Assembly (NCBI GenBank): GCA_030844895.1
Contig: CM061227.1
Location: 79,061,738 to 79,125,737, forward strand
Reading direction: 5' to 3'
Source: Ambrosia x helenae
Taxonomy: Eukaryota; Streptophyta; Magnoliopsida; Asterales; Asteraceae
DNA length: 64,000 nucleotides
Shown: in pieces, positions 9,590 through 20,513 of the stretch
Layout of the letters: each line of letters starts with the position of its first letter
Position numbering within the stretch: position 1 is the first letter of the stretch
Translations under genes and position numbers: made by a program
The notes under the pieces: model-generated
Databases searched by the model: none
Told to the model about the DNA's origin: nothing
Seen by the model: the letters and a program-made list of their open reading frames with translations, nothing else

Positions 9590-11883
9590 CAAATACCAAG
9601 AGAAATCAACTAAAATCAAAATTCATCCCAAGTCTAGACAACCAATTAAAATCTAGCCAATCATAATAGTGAAAGAAATAAAAATAAGTCTATAAGGTTC
9701 ACAAACAAAAATCATAGCGAAACTATAAAAATACCAAACCGATAGCATCCGTAGTCGCCGCCTTTCTTTGTGACCCACACCTTCCGAATATTATTTTTTT
9801 TTCTTTCTTTTTGTTTTTGCTTCTTCTCGAGACCTCCTACTGAAGTTACTATTACTCTATATACTAATTCAAAACAAGTTAGGCAATAGTCATGTTTTCC
9901 TTTTTACACTTTTATCACGTAAGTTTGATACATTTTCAACTTGTCTTTTATCTTTTCCCAATTTACTATTTCACTTTCTTCTCCACACTTCTTCTGCACT
10001 AACTCACCCTCTCTCTTTAACTCATCTAGATAGCCTCCTCACCCTCCCTGTTCAACGCACCTGAACCACAACTCTATCGGTCCATGGAAACCCCCATCTA
10101 CACACCTACGCTTTCCTGTTCGCTAACTGCGATTCCACTCCATTCCGATCAACCCACCTGCGCCGCCAAAAACAGGTAAAGGTCACCGGCCAACCTTCTT
10201 CCTAGGGTTCCGCGCCAGCTCAATTGAACTACAACCACTATAATCGGGCTATTATGGTTGACCTCGCTTGTAGTTCAGGTAAAGAGATCATTATAGTGGT
10301 TCACATGTATTTATAAATTACTGATAAGAGTTAAGATAGTGTTGTTCCTATATGTCTGCTCCACTTTCATTCAAGTAAATACAAATCAACTTTATAACAG
10401 CTTGGTTACTTAATTTTTTTTTTGTTGACTGTTGACTTCATATGTGATAAATGACTATTAACGTCAGAGGTAAAGAGGGGTTCTTTAATATTTATTATAC
10501 ATTCAATTAGAAACTTTTAAAACTTGGTGCAGCTTTTAAATCAAATTTCAATCAATGATTATGTACACTAACCCACAGGGAAAGGGTCAGTTACACGATG
10601 TATGAGCTACCTGATTTACCTAATTATAAAGTTACAACTATTAATACTTCTACCTATCTACCTATAGCTACATATAAATATAAGCAGCCGACAATGATCG
10701 ATTATGAGATGTGCCTCATCTATTTTAGCCTCCTTCAATTTTCTTTATTTTATATGTATATATTTGTCTGCTGCAACTTCCATGACATTGTTTGGTGTAT
10801 GTATGAAGATGAATCCAAGAGGCGCCTTTGGTAAGCGCCCAAGGGTCTATAGTTCTTATGAGGTTGGCGAGTCATCAAGTACCTCTCGCCGGCGTGCCCA
10901 ACCTAGGGTGTTAGTGTAGAAATTTCAAATCTTCAAACCTTTCAAGAACGATGTTCGCCACTGTGAGTTTATGACCCATTTGGACTTTTAACGGCAAATA
11001 ACAAGTCACTTATTCTTTCGCCTATTACAACATTATTTGTCTTGGTTTTGGCTTTTGTTTGCTTTAATGAGTGTGGGTATTATAACATCAATAAACAAAT
11101 TTATACCGACCGAGTTTCGGCGCGTAGCGACTATAAAAGTCGACCAAAACCATTCACATTCCCACTTACCCAAACGCAACACATATCGAGTCTTTGTCGC
11201 AATACCCGCGCAACGCGCGGGCGAAATCCCACTAGTTATTATTATTTATTATTATTAAATTGTTATGATGATGATTGACACAAAGAATGTGTCAGCCACC
11301 TCTCGTCCCTCTCTCACCTCTTACATTTGTGTGTTTTTCTGCGCCTCTCTTCTCTCTCACTATCCCAAGACATCACTCTGCTGCTCCTACTTTATTCTTA
11401 TCTTCTGACCTCTCGCCTCCCCTCCATATTTTTATGCTCCCCTCTTTTATAATCTGCACCTTCTATTCTTTGATGCCCTACCTTTTTTCAATATGGGCCG
11501 GCCCAAATAACTCTTTTTTTCTTTTTGTTTAGCCCTTTAAATATTATAGTTGAGGTCAAGCCCAAATAAGTGCAACTCATTTAGTATTGGTTGTAGCCCA
11601 ATGTTCATCTCGTTTTGGGCTCGGGCCCAATAGTTCCTACAACATAAAAAATAAATAAGAGTCTATTTCAAAATATATATTTAAATAGATGACCAATTCA
11701 ACCATTAAAAATTTAGCGAGTCCTAAAATACCTCAAATGCACCATTTTAACTCGTTTACACTTAAAACCTTTAAATAACTAATAGGAACCAATAAATAGT
11801 AATATTTAATAAAAACTAACCTAAATATTATTTAAAATGTAGAGAATATTGATATAAATATATGTATATTTTAGAGCGTATCA
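9590..11883 (-). mobile_element. Third, diverged LTR copy (minus), split by a Helitron
   Basis: On the minus strand the sequence begins TGATACGCTCTAAAATATAC at 11883 and follows the palindrome arms through shared blocks, including a GGGCCGGCCC word near 11500. The order is preserved, but substitutions are far more frequent than between the two arms. The match resumes at 9600-9855 (words such as CATCCCAAGTCTAGACAACC) after an interruption at 9855-11235. The exact inner boundary is uncertain. Confidence 0.65.
9855..11235 (+). mobile_element. Helitron inside the third LTR
   Basis: The 3' end shows a GC hairpin, CCCGCGCAACGCGCGGG, 11 bases before CTAG at 11232-11235, followed by a host T. LTR homology stops at about 9854 and resumes at 11236. 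The 5' end is CTCTATATACTAATTC, one base off the canonical A|TC, so the start is approximate. No Rep/helicase gene is present. ATG-initiated frames at 10598-10919 show no recognisable domain, so it is non-autonomous. Confidence 0.6.
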
Positions 11884-12363
11884 AGGCCTGCGGGCCGTTG
11901 TGACATGTATTTTGCCAGGAGAATCTATAATGGCAGTAGATAGATTCAGTGTTAGGTTTGAGGTGTCGCTTGTACATCACCATGTGTTAAACCATATGAA
12001 CTTGATAAACTTGCTTTTGAAATGATAAACTTATTGAAAACCATTTAAACTAACGCACGGACTCACCAGCGTAATCGCTGACCCAAAACCATTTTAAGCA
12101 TGTGTTCAGGTACCTGTCTGAGTTGGAAGAATGGAGCAGCTAGGACTCGGAGTATCCCTGGCGGACGAATCAGAAGTCAAGCGAGAACCTTAGATATTAC
12201 CCGAACTATTTGTATTAGAGAATGTACGGTATTTAGTAATGTAAACAGTTATTTATAAAATATAGTAATATATTTACATTGCTTCCGCTGTTTGCTTGCA
12301 TCGCGTGATGTTCGGTAACAATCTGTATTCCGACCGGGCCCACCTGGGTCGGGTTGTGACAGT

Positions 12364-12375
12364 TGGTATCAGAGC
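12364..12375 (+). other. Primer-binding site (tRNA-iMet type)
   Basis: TGGTATCAGAGC lies two bases after the LTR end at 12361. It is complementary to the 3' end of plant initiator tRNA-Met, the usual primer of many plant Ty1/copia and Ty3/gypsy elements. It fixes the element orientation as plus. Confidence 0.85.
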
Positions 12376-15355
12376 AAACAGCTGAAGCGAATAAGAACTC
12401 CATTAGGCTTCAACTGTAAGCCCTAGGATCCTAACCTTTGAAGCCACAAAGTTTATTTCCGTTTGGAGAACCTAAATGTGACGAATGAACTGGAGACGCA
12501 ACAAGGTGATACCGAACGAGTCGGCCACGGGTACTGAACACATCAGGATGAGACCTTACTAGGGACACACGAGTAAACTAGCGAAACTAACCACGAGAAA
12601 GTTAGATGTCATGATTTTTAATGAGAATGTACTTGGATGCTTAAGTGAGGCGAGGAAGTGATTATGGTCGCGAACATAATCATGAATCCGCAGGCACAAG
12701 GGCATTTCGGGGATATTTTATTAAAGATCATGAGAGTAGGATCAACGCCCTTGAACGGAAATTTGTGTGAACCACTCGGCTTGTTACCGACAAGATAGGA
12801 ATACACCTTACCTTTAGTACTTCTTGGTCTCCTAAACATAATGTTCCCATCCGATGGATGATAGTCTCGAACTTGTTGAATAATTCTCCGTCATGTCTTA
12901 GAACACCTTGATAGAATTATCCATGAGAAGCTCCTTGTTTATGTAACGAACATTCCAAACTTCTATTTTGAAAAACGAAACTCATGCTCAATGCTCCGTT
13001 TTTTGGTCACAAAACCTTACTTGGACATCCCTTGAAACTCGAAATCGTTCATTTGAACCATTGTGCATAATCTTTAGATTGGAAATATTGTGAGATAACG
13101 CTTTGATAAGCGTTTTTGAACTCTAATTGTCGCGTTCCCTTTTATTTCTTTGGAAAAATCTTAACAATCCATGGTCACTTTAGCAAAACTTGTGAGCAAA
13201 GTCATCCAACGTCACTCAAAGACCCGGTGATTTTTCCTCGTTCTGTCATCAGTAACCCCTTGGATACCGTGTTCCGACTCTTCTAATAACACTTAAGCGC
13301 ATAAATCTCCACGATTGATCCTGGCTCTCTGAATATTTCAGTCTCTTCGGGAAGTGTAACTCCTGGAATCTTATGAGAACGCCAAAGAAATTTTAGTCTA
13401 CCCAACGATCATTCCAATTCCGTATTAAAATTTTCTGATTATCAACCAAAATATTGAATTTCTTTCCAATTCTGGACAAAGATGTACCTACCGGTATCAT
13501 TCGATTTGAACAAGTTACACAACCTTGTACCATAATCCAGGTGTGGCGATTACATTCATCCGTACAAAGTGCAGCATCTAACCCTTTAGTAAGAACTTTG
13601 GTGAGACGCTGGCGAAAGATAAGAAATATTCGTGAAGATTCTACAGTTAACCTGACAGTTCTAACTTAAAAACCCTTGAAACTCTAGACGATAAGCAAGA
13701 AACAACCTAAAAGAGCACATTCGTCCTCGTTAGTAAAACTCTTTTAGTTGTGATGAAACCGTTAATTCCAATCAAAGCAAAGCGTTTGCCTGCTCTTTAT
13801 TTCATAAAAATTTTATCAGTCATGTCATTTCGATCATTCTTGTGTAACTTTCGTGTTTGTTTCTTGTCCTCTAGATATTTACGTTCCTTTCGGATTGTAC
13901 AAACTCCTGAAACTTATGTGAACATCAAGAAAACTCTTTCTGTTTGTTACGAAACCATTAATTCCGACCAAAGTAAAACATTTGCTCTTTCCCCATGCTA
14001 TCCCAAAATTTTACTAGTCATTGCAATTCGATCATTCTTGTTATTCGAGTTAGTATCGTTAAGAAACATGACACCTTAATGTAAGGTAAATTGGCGATTA
14101 CGGTCCCGATCGTAATCGCGAATTTACACATACGTTATGGTGGTATGAAATTCCATGAAGGTTTTTGGGAAAGATTTCCAGTACATTTTTGAAGTACCAA
14201 AGGTGTGGTGGGTTAGCTGCGGTACACCCTATATATAAACACCGATGGTGCATCAGGAATGAGACTGGGAATCAATCTAAAAATTAAATCCTATTTCTTG
14301 AAAAAGACTTCTGGTAAGTTTCTGGAGTACCAAAGGTGTGGTGGGTTAGCTGCGGTACACCCTATATATAAACACCAATGGTACGTCAGGGATGAGACTG
14401 GAAGTCTGAAGCAGAATGAATTCTAGTTTGTTTTCAGACATTGTATCCAACCGGATGTTCTTTTCAAATTGTTGAACGAAACCATTGATTCTGATCAAAA
14501 TGTCGCAATCCTTGCGAAGATGATACGATCGATGTGAAAGCAAAGAAAATATTTGATCTTTCCATTTTTCCAGTGAAACTCTTCGGCCAAAACCAGAAGA
14601 TACCTTTTCGTTAACTGACGCCGAGGTTTCCCATGAATCTGTTTTTATAAACCCGCTTGTGATAAATGGAAACGCCCAATCCATTTCGGTCCTGCATGGT
14701 GAATGACAAGAAGAACACTTGATATGAAAAGTACTTCTTTACCAAAGCCCAAGTAACGCCCAACTTGGTAAGTGTAAAGTTGGTTTTCTTTTGCTCGTCC
14801 ATTTGAATGCCTTCCATCCCTCCCCCATTGAATCGTTTTGTTAAACTAATAAGGAAATGAAACAGGATCATTTTTAAAACCAATCGAACGACCAAAAGAT
14901 TGAAGAATTTGCAAGTCCTGTTTCCATGATTTCCATGTCCTAGCTGTTTATCTGACCATTTTGACGATTGATAAGCCATCAATTTAGTAAACCTTCCTGT
15001 ATTTGGACACCCTATCGGATAAGCTAATCTCCATACCTTCATTTTGTAAAAAGGATTGTTAAGTTTTAAAGCCCCTATTGTTCGTATGAGCCGCAAACCT
15101 GTTTTGAAAAACATAGTATGACCGTATAGAGCTTTAGTATTGGTTGTTCCTTGTAATTTTGTGGTATATTTTGAATTTATTTTTCCGTTGTTCTGTAGTA
15201 AGACCTGTCTACCTAGCAAGGTAACTATAAGTTCGCATCCATAAGTAACACTAGATAATCGAATAACCTTAACAAGGTATGAGAATGGTGATTGGACTAC
15301 AAGATATAATCCCAACCATAATTTCGCGGACGAAATTCTTATAAGGGGGGGAGAA
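12376..15355 (+). mobile_element. Internal region, second copy, no gag-pol
   Basis: About 3 kb lies between the primer-binding site and the polypurine tract at 15344-15355. From 12649 onward it duplicates 1-2710. No retroviral domain is visible in any frame. Such a coding-free internal region between long LTRs fits a LARD-type non-autonomous element. Confidence 0.7.
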
Positions 15356-18103
15356 TGTAACAACCCGGCACCGACCCCCAAAATTTTTTTCGAGTAATAA
15401 TATTATTATCGTGTAATAAAAGCGAGCCAAACCCAATAATGAGCGAGCCGGTTAGGTGCGAAACTGAAAACCAAACCGAATAATATAACCAATATTATTA
15501 TAATACATGTTCGAGACCGAGTTAATACGCAATAACGAACCCAACCCGTACCCGAACGGATCGGGTGAGTCACCAAAAGGAGAGGACACTTGTCCTCCTC
15601 TCCTCTTGACAACCCATTCCCTTCCTTTTTATATAAATACCCACACACATCTGAGATGTGTGTTTTGTTTACATCTCACACACACACTACACATATGTTG
15701 AGCAGAGAGAAAGAGATAGAGAGGGGAAAGAGCCGGAGGTCTCCTCCTCCGCCTCCGGCGGTCCTCCGGCCGAACCCCAGCAGCCACCAAACCACAACAC
15801 CCTCACCACCTACTCCATCCATAACCCGATCAAAAGAAGAGAGAGAGAGAAATGGTGAAGAGAGAGAGAGACGCAGAACAGAGAGAGAGAAGACGGCGGC
15901 GACAGAGGTGGTGGTACGAGTAAGGTTCTGATCAAGTCAGATCTGGTCTCTAAGGTAAACCCCCAATCTCTCACCTCTTGAAATAACCTAACTAGGAAGA
16001 TGGTGGGTTATATAAAGGAGTTTATTGTGATGGTTGTGGTTTCGGGTATAGGTGGTGGTCCGAGGGATGAAGATGATGATGATTGAGAGATTATGGTTGG
16101 AAGGGATTCCAGAAGGTGGTTACAGGTGGTGGTGATGGTGGACGCAGGTGGTGGCAGTGGCAATATGAGGATGGTTTCTGTGATGGAGCTACGGTGATGG
16201 TCGAGTATCAGGTTCAGAAGTGTTGAGCAGTGGTCTCGAGGGTTGGGGTAGAATTAGTCGTGGTGGTGGTTGTTCTCAGGTTAGGTGACGGGTCAACCTT
16301 CGGGTCAAACTATGGTCAACAGAAGTCAACCCAGTCAACAGTTGGTCAACCAAAGTCAACAGGTCAACTGGATGGTCAACCGGGTCAAACCCGAGCCTAA
16401 GTTGAGCGATAGGTATAACCGAACTTGACAATTAGACTATTATATTTATATATTTATTTATTTATACATAACCTTGCGTGTGGGACTTGACGAGCGTTTA
16501 GACGAACCAAACATAAGAATGAATGTATAACTAGTTACTTGAACATTTGAACGCCAAACTTGAGACACGGACTTGACATTTGAACCATTGGATAATGAGA
16601 CTTCAAGATGGGGATCGACACTTGAAACTTCGGACATTGAAACCTAAGGCTCGACACATCAAGCACTTAGATTATGGACTCGACAACTAAGGACTTGGAT
16701 ATTTGAAGGTCACGGTATAGACTTGGAATACAATTAAGATCAACACCTAAGCGTCGGACATGATAGTTATAACCATTACATAATAAGTAAGAATGAATAC
16801 ATATTAGAATGTACCTCAACACATGGAATAATACCTTGGACATTTGGACATTGCCTAGAACACTTGATACCTCGACAACTAAGATTCGGATATAATACAA
16901 CCTACTTAAAGTAAAGATATAGAAATACATAGATTGGAATAGATAACGACATGGATGTGAGACATAAGGTGCGGACATAATAGATATTGTATTAGACATC
17001 GTCTCGACTAGGCATGAACTAAGTTACATAGTATAACTTTAAGATGCGGTACACCGAAAAGACATAAAACCTATCATAGAATATTTGATGACGTCTACTA
17101 ACTTATGATGGTTAGAACCTTAGACTATAAGATACATAGACATGGACAACCAGGAGGGAAACCTAGGAGGATCACCTAGATGAGTAAATAGATATACATA
17201 TATATTAAACCTTGGACAACTAAAACCCGATGACAAGAATTGTATAATGCGAAACCATACGCTCGAACTCGTCCCCACGTATGACCCGTTGTAATTAAGA
17301 CCAAACACTAATAATTTTGTCGACTTAGGATTCGACCAGGAGTTTAGCCGTACAAGATGTCAGACGCTTTGGTTACTATAAACTATTCGTATGCATGGCT
17401 TCCAGGTGAGTCCCGTGTACCTTCCCCACTTTTCGTGTTTTATTGTTTTGGGGTGAATGCATGCTTCCTTTTTATAAAACTGTTTGATGTGACAAGATAG
17501 TAGCTGCCGAATAACCATACCGACACTCATTAACCCAGGGGATTGGGCCACTTAATATGTGGGTAGCGCTACTTGGGGAAACCCCCACGCACAGTGGATC
17601 CGGAAGCCCGGAAAACCCTCCACTGAGGCCTGCGGGCCGTTGTGACATGTATTTTGCTAGGAGAATCTATAATGGCAGTAGATAGATTCAGTGTTAGGTT
17701 TGAGGTGTCTCTTGTACATCACCATGTGTTAAACCATATGAACTTGATAAACTTGCTTTTGAAATGATAAACTTATTGAAAACCATTTAAACTAACGCAC
17801 GGACTCACCAGCGTAATCGCTGACCCAAAACAATTTTAAGCATGTGTTCAGGTACCTGTCTGAGTTGGAAGAATGGAGCAGCTAGGACTCGGAGTATCCC
17901 TGGCGGACGAATCAGAAGTCAAGCGAGAACCTTAGATATTACCCGAACTATTTGTATTAGAGAATGTACGGTATTTAGTAATGTAAACAGTTATTTATAA
18001 AATATAGTAATATATTTACATTGCTTCCGCTGTTTGCTTGCATCGCGTGATGTTCGGTAACAATCTGTATTCCGACCGGGCCCACCTGGGTCGGGTTGTG
18101 ACA
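15356..18103 (+). mobile_element. LTR 2 of the tandem array
   Basis: This intact 2748-bp LTR runs from TGTAACAACCCGG to GGGTTGTGACA. It has a TATA box at 15630-15639, one copy of the 133-bp unit and the GTCAA array at 16291-16390. It holds the empty target site of the composite insertion (near 17627-17631). It abuts the copia-like fragment at 18104. Confidence 0.85.
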
Positions 18104-20513
18104 TCTTTTTACCAAAGCTTTTGATAAATCGAGATATGAATATCTTTTGAAAGCTAACGGTATTAAAGAAAAACAAGACTGATCACCACCTCAGTTTATC
18201 GCTTTTTAGTTTAGTTTTACTGTTTTTCAGAAAAATTCAAAAATCCAAAAACATTGAAAAATTTCAAAATCCATAAAAATTAGAAAATTTCTTTGCTGAC
18301 TGGTATATCTTCTTCCCTTAGATTAATGCCGTCAGATTTCTGTGAACAAATGATATCTGGGCAGTCACATATTTGAAATGCTCCAGCTTATCCTTGGGAA
18401 CAGTAAATTCAAAAATTTATAAAAATCAGAAAAACCAAAAATGATTTCCTGGAGAAAAAGGGGAAATGATAGTATATCAGTAGGGATCTGACACATTCTA
18501 AAGAAATGTAATGCTATATAGGACGTGTGTCTGAGTCTGTGTGATGTGCTGATAGGCTTCGTAGACTTATTACTGCATGCCTGATACATACATATCAAAC
18601 GAATTGATGTGTGGATGAACTCCTCATGGGCGAATGGTCTTAGTACCGTAATTTCGTTTGATAGGGTATTTGTACAAAACTCAGAGGTTTTGGGTCGTTA
18701 TGTTATTAGTTGTCTGGGGATAGCCTCTCTGATCTTCTGCTGTAAGTCATTACGGACCTAGATCAGATAGGGTGTCTTTATAAAAGAGCTTTATGCCAAA
18801 TCCTAAAGTTACCGAATTGAGGAACTTTCCATGTTTTATGATAATCAAAGATTATCAATTACATCGTATTAATCACTGATGCAAATCATGATTAATATCA
18901 GTCCTCAACCTGGTAGAGTGCACATGTTACTTTGCTGCATTAATTTGCTGACCTGTATACCTCTGTGTCTCATACCTTGTAAATTATAGACGACGAAAGC
19001 ATAATCACGCTTTACAATGAGTCTTTGTGCATTTACTTCTTGATACGGGAGTATGTCGTGTGCGTGGGAACCACAGACAATTACGTTTATACTATACATA
19101 ATCGTATCAGTCTAAAGCACTACACATAAGTCTGCATGTGAGTTTATGTGGATCACAATATCAGCAGTTGCCAGATCACACATTGTCTTTAATGATAATA
19201 ATCAAAAGATCAACGGTGTGATCAGATTTCTCTATAACTGATATGATCCCTTTACAGAAAATCCCAAAAACATTTACTACTTTATCTTTGCATTTCTGCA
19301 TTTTATTTTCTCGTCAAAAATTGCAAAACTCAAAAAGATTTTAGGTGTGTTTTAACATAAACTTTAGAAAATACAAAAAGATTTTACTTTTCTATCTTAT
19401 TTTTGATAGCTGATGGTGGTTGATGACGATTTTCTAATCCTTGATGAACCATTTGAGCTTTGTAATCTTTAACTGAGAAAATATGATTGTCGGATGCTTA
19501 AAAGTTGGAAAATATTTTGAACGGGACTCGATTTTGAGATTTGGTAAAATTTTCAAAAATTCCTGATTCACTTTCGCCCCTTCGTTGGGTCGAAGGAGGA
19601 ATTTTTTGTTCATTCCTACGTTTAATTTTGGGCAAATGTGAGAGTTCTTAAGATATTTTCTCTTTTGAACCCTTATGTCTCATTCGCACCTTTGATTAGG
19701 GGCGAAGGAGTCAAAAGCTTCACGTTCGACCACTATGAACGGGCGAATGAGCAGTCTATATATAACTGATTCTGCTCATTCGAACCCATTTCAAATATTT
19801 TCAAAAATTCTGATCTTAAGTCCACTTATTGCTCTTTGATTTTAGAACTTATCATTGTGTTCGTCTACTTGTGCTGATCATTTTGCACCATCTTATACAG
19901 ATTTTCATCAAGGATTGACTGTTTAATCGAAGTTTTTCATTGTCGAGCCCTAACTGATCAAACACTAATTAAAACATGATAATTGATTTAATTTTTTATA
20001 AGGATTCATTGTTTCAGTGTTTTAGGGGGAGATAATCCAAAAACTTAGGGTTTTAATCCAACAAATTGATCATTTGATTAGTTTATAGGTTCGAACCCTA
20101 GTTTTTATAAGAAAACACCGAATCAATGTTTGTTTGATGAAATTGATGATTAGGAAAGCTTTATCGGAGGTTTTAGGTATTAGATGAATCAAAATGACAA
20201 GTTAAAACTCACTGGATTTCAAAATTGAAATTTGAATGTGATGAACTGTCACCTTCGTCCAATCTTAAACGGTCGAACGTGCAGATTTGGGCGAAGGAGA
20301 AGGTTTTGTCTGGGCGAATGAAGTCAAACGGGCGAATGAAACATTTTTCCAAAACTTTTCACATTCGAACCCTTGGAACTTCACATTCGCACCAAGTTTT
20401 TCTCATTCAATCCTTTAAATGGGCGAATGTAGAATTCAAAAACCAAATTTTCAATTTTTGATTATTTTGTTTGTTTTTAACGCGTTTATTTGATTTGTTT
20501 TGCAGTTTTAACC
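18104..20513 (+). other. Non-coding part of a copia-like element upstream of its extra ORF
   Basis: I see no gene. The segment is AT-rich with repeated AAAATTC/CCAAAAA words. From 19560 it is studded with GGGCGAA/CATTCG words on both strands that also occur in this family's LTRs (24144-24679 and 50773-51288). A promoter-like module lies at 19741-19765 and a purine-rich GTTTTAGGGGGAGATAA word at about 20018. A TTTTGCAG splice-acceptor-like word lies 10 bp before the ATG at 20514. Confidence 0.45.
19741..19765 (+). promoter_or_regulatory. Internal copy of an LTR-like core promoter
   Basis: GGGCGAATGAGCAGTC followed by TATATATAA closely matches the LTR core promoter at 50982-51006 (GGGCGAATGTGCAGTC then TATAAATA) and resembles that at 24375-24398. 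It lies about 750 bp upstream of the extra ORF and points toward it. It could therefore drive a separate subgenomic transcript. Function is inferred. Confidence 0.5.

Larger units (their letters stand above)
5112..11883. mobile_element. Composite retroelement with head-to-head LTRs, integrated as one unit
   Basis: The insertion is bounded by inverted termini TGATACGCTCTAAAATATA and its complement, with a 5-bp target duplication. Normal LTR elements have direct LTRs. Here both outer ends are the 5' (U3) end of the LTR. The order is LTR (+) 5112-about 7003, a 16-bp spacer, LTR (-) 8889-7014, an internal remnant starting with a polypurine tract on the minus strand, and a diverged LTR (-) 11883-about 9590 split by a Helitron. 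No coding sequence was recognised. The LTR end and the following GTTTTTGG resemble Athila/Tat-type Ty3/gypsy elements, an assignment made from memory. Confidence 0.8.
2711..12361 (+). mobile_element. LTR 1 of the tandem array, interrupted by a nested insertion
   Basis: The LTR starts TGTAACAACCCGG after a polypurine tract and ends GGGTCGGGTTGTGACA just before a tRNA-iMet-type primer-binding site. Removing 5112-11883 and one copy of the AGGCC target duplication leaves about 2.87 kb, against 2.75 kb for LTR 2. The excess is mostly an extra 133-bp unit at 3481-3740. It differs from LTR 2 by only scattered substitutions, so the pair looks young. Its position between two internal copies shows that it serves as the 3' LTR of one unit and the 5' LTR of the next. 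Confidence 0.85.

Noticed and set aside
10598..10919. Frames inside the Helitron as a captured gene
   Set aside because: Only 70-80 codons, overlapping in different frames, with no recognisable domain. Kept as a search target, not as a gene.
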